Source: Prevotella sp. (lineage in GTDB: Bacteria > Bacteroidota > Bacteroidia > Bacteroidales > Bacteroidaceae). Taken from it: 50,634 nt of DNA. Within the stretch, counting starts at the first letter, position 1; every line of letters begins with the position of its first letter. The notes beneath the pieces were generated by a model that ran no database searches, was not told where the DNA came from, and saw nothing but the letters and a program-made list of their open reading frames with translations. The position numbers were made by a program, and so were the translations under genes. The stretch lies in contig JAFLSF010000010.1 in assembly GCA_022511045.1 (NCBI GenBank), forward strand, positions 1 through 50,634. The letters run 5' to 3'. This document shows, one piece after another, positions 24,954 through 34,085 of the stretch.

Positions 24954-27900
24954 ATGTCTGTTAAAATGAAGAGTATGCGAAGTGCGCTCATGCTTACCCT
25001 CCTATTATTCGTAGGCAGCATTAGTGCACAGACCGTCAAGGTCAACGTGAAAGACTCTCAGGGCGAACCTGTCATCGGCGCCAGCGTGATGGAGAAAGAC
25101 ACGCGCAACGGCGGTGTGACAGATTTCGACGGAAATTTCACTATCAAGTTAACGGCTAACAAGCCTATTGTCATCTCCTACATCGGCATGAAGTCAAAGA
25201 CTATCGATGCTAAGGGCAAGTCTGACATCAGCGTGACGCTGGAGGATGACAACACCACCCTGCAGGAGGTTGTAGCCATCGGTTACGGTACAGTTAAAAA
25301 GAAGGACCTAACAGGTTCCGTAGCAACGGTTAACAGCGACGATTTGAAATCCGTACCTGTGGCTAATGCCTCTGAGGCCATCACTGGTAAGTTAGCTGGT
25401 GTACAGGTAACGACGACCGAAGGTTCACCCGATGCCGATGTCAGCATCCGCGTTCGTGGTGGTGGCTCCATCACTCAGTCAAACGAGCCATTGTATATTG
25501 TTGACGGTTTCCCCGTTGAAGGAATCAGCAACATCCCCTCCTCTGACATTGAGGACATCACCGTGCTGAAAGACGCCTCTTCTACCGCTATTTATGGTAG
25601 TCGTGGTGCCAACGGTGTTATTCTGGTGACCACAAAGAGTGGTAAGGCTGGTAAACCCAAAGTAAGCTATAATGCCTATTATAGCTGGAAAAAGATTGCC
25701 AAAACCTACGACGTACTCAGTTCTGGCGATTATACCAAGTGGCAATACGAGTATGACATGCTGAAGAACGGCAACGCCAAAAAGTACGAGAGTAAGTTTG
25801 GTGCGTTCCAGGATATGGACCTCTACAACAACGTAGCTACCAACGACTGGCAGGACTTGACCTTTGGCCGCACAGGGCACACTTTCAACCACGACTTGAG
25901 CGTTAGTGGCGGTTCTGACAACATTACCTATGTATTCAGCTATGCCCACATGAATGACAAGGCCATCATGGAGATGTCAAGTTTCAAGCGTGACAACTTC
26001 AGTTTGAAACTGAATACCAAACCCACTAAGAACACGAAATTAGATTTCCGCGCCAGCTACGGCAATACGGTAGTCTGGGGTGGCGGTGCCAACGATGCCA
26101 AGAGTACTTCAAACACTGACAAGCGTCTGAAATATGCTATTTGGTTCCCACCATTCCCTGGTGTTGCAGCTTCTACAGAGGACGACACCTCCGAGGAAGA
26201 TGGTGGTAGCTTGATTAACCCGCTTCTGACATTGAAGGACAACGACCGCAAGCAGGACCGTAAAGACTGGAAGATGGACGGTTCGTTCCAGTGGGAGATC
26301 TTCAAGAACTTCAAGGTTAAAACCGAGTTTGGCTATACAGACCGTAGAACTTATGACCAGAAATATCTAGGTCTATCTACCTATTATGTAAGAACAGATG
26401 TTAAGGACTATACCAACCATCCTGTAATCCGACTGGTGGATACAGACCGCCACTCTTTCCGTAACACCAACACCATCAACTACGATTTCAAGAAGTTGTT
26501 GAAAGGTACCAACCATAATTTGACTGCGCTGGCTGGCCATGAATACATCATCACCAAGAAGCGTGAAAACACCACAGAGATTCGGAATTTCCCGACAAAC
26601 TTTGATGCAGATATGGCTTGGCACTATACCTCTCAGGGTATCCCTTATAACGTAGCTGACTTATATAGTGCAGATGACAAGTTGCTGTCTTATTTCACGC
26701 GTATCAACTATAACTATGACTCTAAATACTACGTAGATTTTACGTTCCGCGCTGACGAATCATCCAAGTTCTCAGAAGGTAATCGTTGGGGTTATTTCCC
26801 CTCTGTAGCTCTAGCATGGCGTGCATCTTCGGAGAAATTTATGGACTTTTCTAAAGATTGGCTTGATGATTTGAAAGTTCGTCTGAGCTTCGGAACCGCA
26901 GGTAACAACGGTATTGACCCAGGTTACATCCATCAAGAACTCATTTCGCAAAAGATTGAGTATGTCAATGGTTATAGCAGCTATTTCGGCCCCAGCACTC
27001 GTATGGCCAATCCTGACTTGAAGTGGGAAACCACTATTACCAGAAATCTCGGTCTGGATCTCGTATTTTTGGCTGGCAGACTGAACCTCTCTCTAGATGC
27101 ATACTGGAACACCACCAAGGATCTGCTCATAGACTTCCCTATGTCAGGTGCCTACACCTCGCAATACCGCAACATGGGTAAGACTGAAAACAAGGGTCTT
27201 GAGGCAACTTTCACCTATCATGTCGTAGACAAGAAAGACTGGGGTATCACCGTAAACGGTAACATCAGTTTCAATAAGTCGAAAATTAAGTCACTCGGTG
27301 AAGGTATGGAAGCTTATGGCATCAATTCTGGTTGGGCATCTTCCGACATCAATGAGGACTACTGGATTCAGGAAGGTCTGGCGGTTGGACAGATTCGTGG
27401 TTATCAGAATATTGGTCGCTACGAGGTTGATGATTTTACAGGTTATGACGGTAGCAAGTGGGTGTTGAAACCTGGTGTATCAGATGCAAGCCCCCTTTTA
27501 GGGCACAATGTACGTCCTGGTGACATGAAACTGGTTGATATTGATGGTGATGGTATCATTAGCGAGAAAGACCGCACACTTATCGGCAATACAAATCCTA
27601 CCGCTATTGGTGGTTTCGGCATCACCGCCCGTGCTTACGGTTTCGATTTAAGTGCCAACTTCAACTTCTCCATCGGCAACGATGTTTACAATGCCAGCAA
27701 GATTGACTACACCACAGGTCACCGTAACGGTCAGTTCCGCAACATGATTGACATCATGGCCGATGGTAAGCGTTGGACAAATATTGATGCTAACGGAAAT
27801 CTGGTGAATGACCCCGACCAGTTGCGCGCCATGAACGCTAACACGACTATGTGGTCACCCTACATGAACAAGTATATCTTGACAGACTGGGCTGTTGAGG

Positions 27901-28148
27901 ACGGTTCATTCCTCCGTCTGAACACGTTAACACTGGGTTATACCCTTCCCAAAAACATTGTAAAGCGTGCCCATCTCACCAGTCTCCGTTTCTATGTGAC
28001 TACTTATAATCTCTTCTGCATTACAGGTTACTCAGGTCTCGACCCCGAGGTCTCCACTATCCGCAGAACTAACTTGACACCTGGTGTTGACTACTCTGCC
28101 TATCCCAAGAGCCGCCAGTTTGTTGTTGGTCTTAACTTGAACTTCTAA
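24954..28148 (+). CDS. SusC/RagA-family TonB-linked outer-membrane transporter
   Basis: SusC-type proteins are 22-strand TonB-dependent barrels that import oligosaccharides together with a SusD lipoprotein lid. From ATG 24954 the product is 1064 residues; ATG 24966 is also possible. After the signal peptide (ending GSISAQ), the CarboxypepD_reg-like domain begins VKVNVKDSQGEPVIGASVM. Next come the TonB-box region LQEVVAIGYGTVKKKDLTGS, the plug (SIRVRGGGSITQSNEPLYIV) and the barrel, ending in the aromatic-terminated FVVGLNLNF. The frame extends upstream to 24894, inside the promoter box, so that start is excluded. Neighbouring pectinesterase and pectate lyase genes suggest a pectin-derived substrate. 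Confidence 0.97.
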   Translation: MSVKMKSMRSALMLTLLLFVGSISAQTVKVNVKDSQGEPVIGASVMEKDTRNGGVTDFDGNFTIKLTANKPIVISYIGMKSKTIDAKGKSDISVTLEDDNTTLQEVVAIGYGTVKKKDLTGSVATVNSDDLKSVPVANASEAITGKLAGVQVTTTEGSPDADVSIRVRGGGSITQSNEPLYIVDGFPVEGISNIPSSDIEDITVLKDASSTAIYGSRGANGVILVTTKSGKAGKPKVSYNAYYSWKKIAKTYDVLSSGDYTKWQYEYDMLKNGNAKKYESKFGAFQDMDLYNNVATNDWQDLTFGRTGHTFNHDLSVSGGSDNITYVFSYAHMNDKAIMEMSSFKRDNFSLKLNTKPTKNTKLDFRASYGNTVVWGGGANDAKSTSNTDKRLKYAIWFPPFPGVAASTEDDTSEEDGGSLINPLLTLKDNDRKQDRKDWKMDGSFQWEIFKNFKVKTEFGYTDRRTYDQKYLGLSTYYVRTDVKDYTNHPVIRLVDTDRHSFRNTNTINYDFKKLLKGTNHNLTALAGHEYIITKKRENTTEIRNFPTNFDADMAWHYTSQGIPYNVADLYSADDKLLSYFTRINYNYDSKYYVDFTFRADESSKFSEGNRWGYFPSVALAWRASSEKFMDFSKDWLDDLKVRLSFGTAGNNGIDPGYIHQELISQKIEYVNGYSSYFGPSTRMANPDLKWETTITRNLGLDLVFLAGRLNLSLDAYWNTTKDLLIDFPMSGAYTSQYRNMGKTENKGLEATFTYHVVDKKDWGITVNGNISFNKSKIKSLGEGMEAYGINSGWASSDINEDYWIQEGLAVGQIRGYQNIGRYEVDDFTGYDGSKWVLKPGVSDASPLLGHNVRPGDMKLVDIDGDGIISEKDRTLIGNTNPTAIGGFGITARAYGFDLSANFNFSIGNDVYNASKIDYTTGHRNGQFRNMIDIMADGKRWTNIDANGNLVNDPDQLRAMNANTTMWSPYMNKYILTDWAVEDGSFLRLNTLTLGYTLPKNIVKRAHLTSLRFYVTTYNLFCITGYSGLDPEVSTIRRTNLTPGVDYSAYPKSRQFVVGLNLNF

Positions 28149-28166
28149 AATAAGAACTATAGTATT

Positions 28167-30014
28167 ATGAAAAAATATCTTTCTATAGCAATTTTGTCCG
28201 TTTCAATGCTAGGTATAACCTCTTGTGACATGGATGCACCCTCAAAATCGTCTTTGGAACCAGAGATTATATATAACACCTATGAGATAGCGTTGAACAA
28301 TGTCATGGCCATTAATGATTGCTTTGGCGAAACAAACTCATATCGTGCTCGTTTTATCCCCTATTATGGGCTCAATACTGACGCAGAATGGCTGAATTCA
28401 CCTACACTCAGTGGAAAAAGTTCTGGTAAGTATAATGCCACCCAATATGATACTGATGCAGGTAATGACCAGTTAAACGTGACCAAGGGACCATACGATA
28501 GTTTCTATCAAGGTATTGAGAAGGCAAACATCGCCATTGCCAACATGGAGAAATATTCTGATCTTACTAATGAGAAATTCCAGCAGTTGTATGGCGAGGC
28601 TTTGACGCTACGCGCTGTACTTTACATGGACCTCATTAAGGCTTATGGTGACGTGCCTGCACGTTTTTCTGAAACCACAAATGAAAACTCTTATCTTCCT
28701 CGTACCCCTCAAGATGTTATTCTGAAGCAACTGCTGAAAGATTTGGAAAAGGCCGCAGAATTCTGTGCCTGGCCAGGTACAGACCTTTCTCCCAATGTTG
28801 AGCGTGTCAGCAAAACTTTTGCAAAAGCCCTGCGTGCCCGTTGTGCTCTTTGGGCTGCAGGTTACGCCCTTCATGACGACAAAGGTGTAGGTGTTTATCG
28901 CCAGAGTACAGACCCAGAATTGGCTCCAAACAAGATGTATCTTATCGCTAAGCAGGAGTGTGAAGACATTATTAACAGTGGAAAGTCTACTTGGACAGAC
29001 GATTTCGAGGGTATCTGGAGAAAAGTCTGTGAAGAAGATCTATCTGCTGGTAGCGAGTCGATCTGGGAAATTCCGTTTGTCCAAAGTCGTGGACGTGTCG
29101 TTTCATCTTTAGGTGTACGTCACGACGTAGCAAAAGACCAATACATTGATTGGGCTACCGACAAGAACGTTGGTGGGGTTGTTGGTCCCGTACCTACTTT
29201 ATATTACGATTTCGACAAGAATGATGTTCGCCGTGATGTATCCATCACGCTTTATAAGTGGAACATTAGTGATGAAAATCTAAAGAAAGGCGTTTATATT
29301 GCTCAGCAAGAGCCATACCAACTCAAAAGTATGTGCCTTGGCAAATTACGCTATGAATGGATGAAGCGCAAAGCCACTGCACAGGACGATGGTGTTAATT
29401 TTGTCTACATGCGTCTGGCCGATGTCTATCTAATGGCGGCTGAGGCTTGCAACGAATTAGGCGACCCCATTACTGCCAAGAGATATTTAGACAAAGTTGT
29501 TAACCGTGCTTTCCAGAATAATATCCCTGCAAACTACTACAATCGTTATGGTGATATTACAACGCAGGAAGATTTCCGTAAAGCCGTTCGTGAACAGCGT
29601 AAGTTTGAATTCGTAGGCGAGGCTATCCGTAAACACGATCTCATCCGATGGGGTGTCATTGATGATTCTTTAGCTGTCGCCAAACAGAAGTTAAATGATT
29701 TGGCCGCCAGAACGGGTGAGTACAGTAACCTTATTTCTGATATTTGGTACAACGTCAAGTCAGACAATACCATTGAAATCTATGGTAACGAACGTGGCGA
29801 CACAGAGGAAGAAGGTGATTATAGGAGAAAAGAGCTTGGCTGGACTAAAAAAGGATGGTTTGAGAATAGCGATGGTGTTAAAAATCTTACTGACGATATT
29901 ATCAACGGTCTCTATGTAGTTGACAAGCCAAGTCTGCATTGCCTATGGCCTATTCCGACTATTGTCGTTTCCAAAAGTAACGGATTACTGAACAACAATT
30001 TCTTAGGTAAATAA
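28167..30014 (+). CDS. SusD/RagB-family nutrient-binding outer-membrane lipoprotein
   Basis: The 615-residue SusD partner binds glycans at the surface and caps the SusC barrel. The signal peptide ends at the lipobox ITSC with acylated Cys20. Tetratricopeptide-like helices follow (YGEALTLRAVLYMDLIKAYG near residue 149). The RagB/SusD C-terminal region contains MRLADVYLMAAEACNELG and FRKAVREQRKFEFVGEAIRK, both typical. The protein ends LLNNNFLGK. It starts 18 bases after susC and is surely cotranscribed with it. The specific ligand is inferred from context to be pectic. Confidence 0.96.
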   Translation: MKKYLSIAILSVSMLGITSCDMDAPSKSSLEPEIIYNTYEIALNNVMAINDCFGETNSYRARFIPYYGLNTDAEWLNSPTLSGKSSGKYNATQYDTDAGNDQLNVTKGPYDSFYQGIEKANIAIANMEKYSDLTNEKFQQLYGEALTLRAVLYMDLIKAYGDVPARFSETTNENSYLPRTPQDVILKQLLKDLEKAAEFCAWPGTDLSPNVERVSKTFAKALRARCALWAAGYALHDDKGVGVYRQSTDPELAPNKMYLIAKQECEDIINSGKSTWTDDFEGIWRKVCEEDLSAGSESIWEIPFVQSRGRVVSSLGVRHDVAKDQYIDWATDKNVGGVVGPVPTLYYDFDKNDVRRDVSITLYKWNISDENLKKGVYIAQQEPYQLKSMCLGKLRYEWMKRKATAQDDGVNFVYMRLADVYLMAAEACNELGDPITAKRYLDKVVNRAFQNNIPANYYNRYGDITTQEDFRKAVREQRKFEFVGEAIRKHDLIRWGVIDDSLAVAKQKLNDLAARTGEYSNLISDIWYNVKSDNTIEIYGNERGDTEEEGDYRRKELGWTKKGWFENSDGVKNLTDDIINGLYVVDKPSLHCLWPIPTIVVSKSNGLLNNNFLGK

Positions 30015-30025
30015 ACAATACGATT

Positions 30026-31684
30026 ATGAAATTCAACAAGATATTAACATTCTGTTTAATTGGACTGACCATTGGAGCCACCACTTCTTGTAAGGACCAT
30101 CAAGAAGATGAGGTTACCAAGCTCCAATTATCACGCACATTATCACCTCTCAATATTGAGGTTTCTTCTATATCAGAAGCTGGTGCAGAAGTTACGTGGG
30201 AAACCAGCGACAAGGTGTCCTACTATAACTTCGAGGTTTATGCAGACGACCACCTCACTTTCAAAACAGACCATCGTATAGCTAGCCAATGTCGTAGAGT
30301 TCTGGCTAACGAACTGCCCCTAAATCTCACTAATTTAGATTTTGACACTGAGTATTCTATACGCGTTCAAGCTGTAACAATTGGTGAAGAAGACAAGAGT
30401 TCTAAATGGTCTGATTATAATTTCACCACATCTTTCTTAAAATTACTGAAAGCCGTTGAAGCTGAAAATGTCACAACTAATAGCGTAAAATTAGAATGGG
30501 ACGTTGATAAAGTAGCAGGCCGTGCAACAAAAATTAGGATTGGTGGAAAAGATTACGAGCTCTCTTCTGAGAACATTGAGAATGGTAACGTTATCATTGG
30601 TGGTTTAAATTCCGAAACTACCTACACAGCACAGTTCTTAAATGCTTCTAATAAACGTCTCGGTAATCGTACTTTTACCACAGACATTAACACTGAGGGT
30701 ATGACGGTTCTTAATGAAACAGACGATCTTAAATCTATATTATCGTCAGCGGCAGACGGACAAGTCTTTGCTCTGAATCCTGGTATTTATGCTGGAGGAG
30801 ACAATATTGACATCAAGACTAATGTTATTATTAAGGGTGTCAAGCCTATGGATATGCCTATTGTTGAGCATTGTTTCACATTCACAGAAACTGCCAGAAC
30901 CAGCCTTACTGCTACTTGGCTGAAATTAGATTGCACAAGTAGCTCTACCGCAAGGTGTCTATTAACCACCACTGCTGCAAGAGACTATGCAATTAAGTTT
31001 CAGAATTGTGAAATTAAAGGCTATGGCCGAAATATGATTTACTGCGGAGATCTTCCAGGTAGTGATGTAGCCACTTGCGATGAAATCACGTATGACAATT
31101 GTCTTATCTATGACATCCCTTGCAATAACGCTGCTTTCATTGATCTCCGTAAAGGTGTATATGTCAAAAAAATTAGTTTTACTAATAGCACTATCTACAA
31201 TAGTATTACAAGCGGACGCGATGTTTTCCGTCTGGACGGTATAGCTGATAGAGGAACTGCTGTCACCTCACCCATTCCTGTCATTATAGACCATTGTACA
31301 TGGGCTAATGTAGGAACTAATGGTGGTAACTATCAAATTTTCTATTTGCGTCTCGTTCCTTATAAAGTGACTTTCACCAATAATATCGTTACTGGTTATG
31401 TAAACAAGCGCGGCTTTACCCAAGGTGTAAGCATAAAGGATGGCGACACCACTATTGGTTGGGAATCTGACGAAAATCCTACATTGCTCAACAATTTCTA
31501 TTATCAGACTAAATATCTTCTCAAAGACGTTGATGGCAACGACCAAAAGCCTCGTTGGTTCGACACTGGCGGTCAAGAGTTGAATCCGAAATTTAAGAAC
31601 GCTGCTGAGTACAACTTTACACTGGACAATAATACGATTATTCAAGCCGGCGCTGGTGATCCACGCTGGCTGGAGGCAGAATAA
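30026..31684 (+). CDS. Surface lipoprotein with fibronectin type III and DUF4957/DUF5123-like beta-helix domains
   Basis: A 552-residue lipoprotein with lipobox TTSC (Cys22). Residues about 40-135 and 139-215 look like two fibronectin type III modules (VTWETSDKVSYYNFEVYAD; VKLEWDVDK with TYTAQFLN). From about 230 the protein has the repetitive asparagine-rich strands of a right-handed beta-helix, as in the DUF4957 and DUF5123 families of pectin-linked loci. Examples are ITYDNCLIYDIPCNNAAFID and VTFTNNIVTGYVN. No polysaccharide-lyase catalytic motif could be identified, so a surface glycan-binding role is more likely than catalysis. It is the third gene of the SusCD operon and ends before a strong terminator. 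Confidence 0.82.
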   Translation: MKFNKILTFCLIGLTIGATTSCKDHQEDEVTKLQLSRTLSPLNIEVSSISEAGAEVTWETSDKVSYYNFEVYADDHLTFKTDHRIASQCRRVLANELPLNLTNLDFDTEYSIRVQAVTIGEEDKSSKWSDYNFTTSFLKLLKAVEAENVTTNSVKLEWDVDKVAGRATKIRIGGKDYELSSENIENGNVIIGGLNSETTYTAQFLNASNKRLGNRTFTTDINTEGMTVLNETDDLKSILSSAADGQVFALNPGIYAGGDNIDIKTNVIIKGVKPMDMPIVEHCFTFTETARTSLTATWLKLDCTSSSTARCLLTTTAARDYAIKFQNCEIKGYGRNMIYCGDLPGSDVATCDEITYDNCLIYDIPCNNAAFIDLRKGVYVKKISFTNSTIYNSITSGRDVFRLDGIADRGTAVTSPIPVIIDHCTWANVGTNGGNYQIFYLRLVPYKVTFTNNIVTGYVNKRGFTQGVSIKDGDTTIGWESDENPTLLNNFYYQTKYLLKDVDGNDQKPRWFDTGGQELNPKFKNAAEYNFTLDNNTIIQAGAGDPRWLEAE

Positions 31685-31705
31685 TTCATTCTCTCTATCA
31701 TAGTT

Positions 31706-31738
31706 AATATGGGATGAACCGATAGTTCATCCCATATT
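31706..31738 (+). terminator. Terminator of the SusCD operon
   Basis: A perfect 14-bp stem (AATATGGGATGAAC at 31706-31719, GTTCATCCCATATT at 31725-31738) with a 5-base loop and a following T-rich run. The stem closely resembles the terminator after the pectate lyase gene (34018-34049). Confidence 0.92.
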
Positions 31739-31778
31739 CTTTTCTCTCCATTTATTTGGAAATATCATGGGAAACTAT

Positions 31779-31786
31779 TATCTTTG
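31779..31786 (+). promoter_or_regulatory. -7 box TATCTTTG for the small gene/DUF6169 pair
   Basis: Exact TAnnTTTG match. Transcription would begin near 31791 and leave a leader of about 28 bases before ATG 31819. An upstream in-frame ATG at 31756 precedes this box and is therefore excluded. Confidence 0.75.
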
Positions 31787-31818
31787 CAACGGAAACTAAC
31801 AAAAAAAGAACAGAAAAC

Positions 31819-31941
31819 ATGACACGTGACGAAGCTTTAATAGCATTTAAGAAAGCTCTTAACAACAAGCGTAATGCGCTGAAACGAACAGAAGAAAGAT
31901 GGATACAAGAAGGTATCAAAGGTAAGGCCGTAACACTATGA
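31819..31941 (+). CDS. Small basic protein (40 aa) paired with the DUF6169 gene
   Basis: From ATG 31819 the product is 40 residues, begins MTRDEALIAFKKALNNKRNA and is rich in Lys, Arg and Glu, so one or two amphipathic helices are likely. Its TGA overlaps the next ATG (ATGA at 31938-31941), showing translational coupling to the DUF6169 gene. The tight pairing, own promoter and small charged first gene resemble a toxin-antitoxin layout, but no known antitoxin motif is visible and the function is unknown. Confidence 0.75.
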   Translation: MTRDEALIAFKKALNNKRNALKRTEERWIQEGIKGKAVTL

Positions 31942-32438
31942 TATATTTTTCTTTACCCAACATTTTAGCGCACTCACCTTATGAAATATTCCTATCTGAA
32001 GGTGACTTTTTGTTCCAAACAGAGAAAGGAATCAGATACGAAATTAGTTTCAACAAGGAGGATATTGTTTTTGGAGAATGTGAGACATACCAACTTATCA
32101 TTCGCAAGTTGAATGAAACACATTCACCTCACGACCCTAAAGTAAGAGATACCATATTAGCAATTGTGAATGAGTTTTTTGATTCCAATCAACAAATCCT
32201 ACTCTATATCTGTGATACTTCAGATGGCAAGGAAAATAGTAGGAATCGCCTCTTCCTACACTGGTTTGAAAAGCATGCGAAAGAAAATCGGTTTACAATA
32301 AAGACTGCCAATGCCATTGTAGAAAATGAAAGAATCTATACAACTATCATTGTCGAAAATAGCAATCCAAAACTTAATGCTATCATAAAAGATTTTGAGG
32401 ATACTGCTGCTATGCTTACAAATAAACCCGAACACTAA
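31938..32438 (+). CDS. DUF6169 family protein
   Basis: A 166-residue soluble protein of the Bacteroidota-restricted DUF6169 type. I base this on the remembered family core ILLYICDTSDGKENSRNRLF followed by HWFEKHAKENRF. There is no signal peptide or membrane segment. Function is unknown. The gene is more AT-rich than the flanking pectin genes, overlaps the 40-residue gene by four bases and ends 23 bases before the pectate lyase gene. Together with its partner it looks like a small cassette inserted into the pectin locus. The family assignment rests on recall and needs a profile search. Confidence 0.72.
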   Translation: MIYFSLPNILAHSPYEIFLSEGDFLFQTEKGIRYEISFNKEDIVFGECETYQLIIRKLNETHSPHDPKVRDTILAIVNEFFDSNQQILLYICDTSDGKENSRNRLFLHWFEKHAKENRFTIKTANAIVENERIYTTIIVENSNPKLNAIIKDFEDTAAMLTNKPEH

Positions 32439-32461
32439 AATACAAATTTAACGACTGAGAT

Positions 32462-33994
32462 ATGAAATATCTGACAAAAGCATTAACCCTTCTAAGTGTA
32501 GTGACGCTATTGGCCTGCGGAGGAGGTGACGATAGTACATCATCAGACGGTGGTGGTGACTCTGGCGGTGGAAATGGTAGTCTGCCTATTCGCGGAAAGA
32601 ATCGTAGCTTAGCATTTCCTGGTGCTGACGGTGGCGCTAAGACCATTACGGGTGGAGCTGAAGGCGAGGTATACATCGTAACTAACTTAAAGGATAGCGG
32701 TGATGGTTCGCTGCGACGTGCGTTGGATGGTAGTAATCGCACTATCGTTTTTGCAGTTGCAGGGCAGATAAATTTGGAAAGCACACTGACGATAAACAAG
32801 CAGAATATTACCATAGCAGGACAAACGGCTCCTGGCGACGGTATAACAATAGCTGGCTACCCAGTCTACATTGGTAGTAGTGCCAAAAATATCATCTTGC
32901 GTTTTCTACGTTTCCGTATGGGCGACCAAAACATTGACAAAGTCAATTTCAATGCAGATGATGGTGATGCACTTGGCGGAAAGGATTGCCAACAAATTAT
33001 GATAGATCACTGCTCAATATCATATAGCACTGATGAGTGTGCTTCATTCTCACGGATTAGTGATTTCACTTTGCAGTATTGCATCATTTCTGAAAGTATG
33101 AAATTATCTGGTCACTCCAAAGGCAATCACGGCTACGGAGGTATCTGGGGTGGTCGTAATGCATCTTATCACCATAATCTGTTGGCACATCATGACTCTC
33201 GTAATCCTCGCTTTGACCACAGCTATGTTGGTAAAGGTTGGAGAGGGCCTATCGACTATGTTAATAACGTAGTATACAACTGGGGCAGTAATTCTACTTA
33301 TGGCGGTGAGACAGACTCAGAAACGGATGTTTTCCACATCAATATGATAGGTAACTATTATAAGAAAGGACCCAGTTCAAAAGTTGCTAATCGTTTAATG
33401 CAGCTAACCTCACATTGTACCAATTGTGTCAAGACTTCTGGTGATGCATATCCTGCTAAGATATATTTGGAGGGCAACCTCATTAACGGCAGTAATGCCA
33501 CATGGGATAACATTGATATGGATGGCAGCTCTGAAACTCGAGACAAAACGACGCTAAAAGAGAGTGCCTACCTTGAAAAGCGATATACAGAGGGACTAAC
33601 GGCAGTTATTAGTCCAGAACCAGCAGCCACAGCCTATAACACTGTGCTACAATTTGCGGGGGCATCCAAAAACCGTGATGCCATCGATGAGCGTATTGTC
33701 AAGGAGGTAAAAGAAGGAACTGGTGCTATTATAGACAAGGTAAGCGACAATATGGCAAAGTACTTCCCAACTCTGAATGTAGGAACTTCAATTAATGATA
33801 CTGATAAGGACGGAATGCCTGATGACTGGGAGATTGAGCAGATGGCAAAACTGGGCGTTACAGGCCTAAGCGTTGACAAATTCTCACCATCAAGCTATAA
33901 TTTATCATCACGTTACACTAACCTTGAGGTATATATGAATGAGTTAGTTACACATACATTCCCATCAGGAGCTGGTGCATCAAATACTAGATAA
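32462..33994 (+). CDS. Pectate lyase (PL1-type) lipoprotein
   Basis: A 510-residue lipoprotein: lipobox LLAC (Cys19), then a Gly/Ser/Asp-rich linker (20-41), then a right-handed beta-helix lyase domain (about 45-400). Visible PL1 motifs are FPGADGGAKTITGG, IMIDHCSISYSTDE (calcium-binding region) and DSRNPRFDH with the catalytic-arginine segment. The C-terminus carries DTDKDGMPDDWE, a calcium-binding thrombospondin type 3-like element common in Bacteroidota lyases. It would cleave de-esterified homogalacturonan by beta-elimination at the cell surface, complementing the pectinesterase upstream. There is only a 23-base gap after the DUF6169 gene and no promoter was seen there, so it may be read from the box at 31779. 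Confidence 0.93.
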   Translation: MKYLTKALTLLSVVTLLACGGGDDSTSSDGGGDSGGGNGSLPIRGKNRSLAFPGADGGAKTITGGAEGEVYIVTNLKDSGDGSLRRALDGSNRTIVFAVAGQINLESTLTINKQNITIAGQTAPGDGITIAGYPVYIGSSAKNIILRFLRFRMGDQNIDKVNFNADDGDALGGKDCQQIMIDHCSISYSTDECASFSRISDFTLQYCIISESMKLSGHSKGNHGYGGIWGGRNASYHHNLLAHHDSRNPRFDHSYVGKGWRGPIDYVNNVVYNWGSNSTYGGETDSETDVFHINMIGNYYKKGPSSKVANRLMQLTSHCTNCVKTSGDAYPAKIYLEGNLINGSNATWDNIDMDGSSETRDKTTLKESAYLEKRYTEGLTAVISPEPAATAYNTVLQFAGASKNRDAIDERIVKEVKEGTGAIIDKVSDNMAKYFPTLNVGTSINDTDKDGMPDDWEIEQMAKLGVTGLSVDKFSPSSYNLSSRYTNLEVYMNELVTHTFPSGAGASNTR

Positions 33995-34017
33995 ATCAAT
34001 CCCACAATCCTCTAATA

Positions 34018-34049
34018 ATATGGGGTGAACCTTACGGTTCGCCTCATAT
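34018..34049. terminator. Bidirectional terminator between pectate lyase and mfd
   Basis: Stem 34018-34031 pairs with 34036-34049 (ATATGGGGTGAACC against GGTTCGCCTCATAT, with two G-T wobbles) around the loop TTAC, followed by a T-rich stretch. It separates the convergent pectate lyase and mfd genes. Confidence 0.85.
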
Positions 34050-34085
34050 CTTTTCTTATGTCATTGATTTAGTGAAAGCCCTAAG

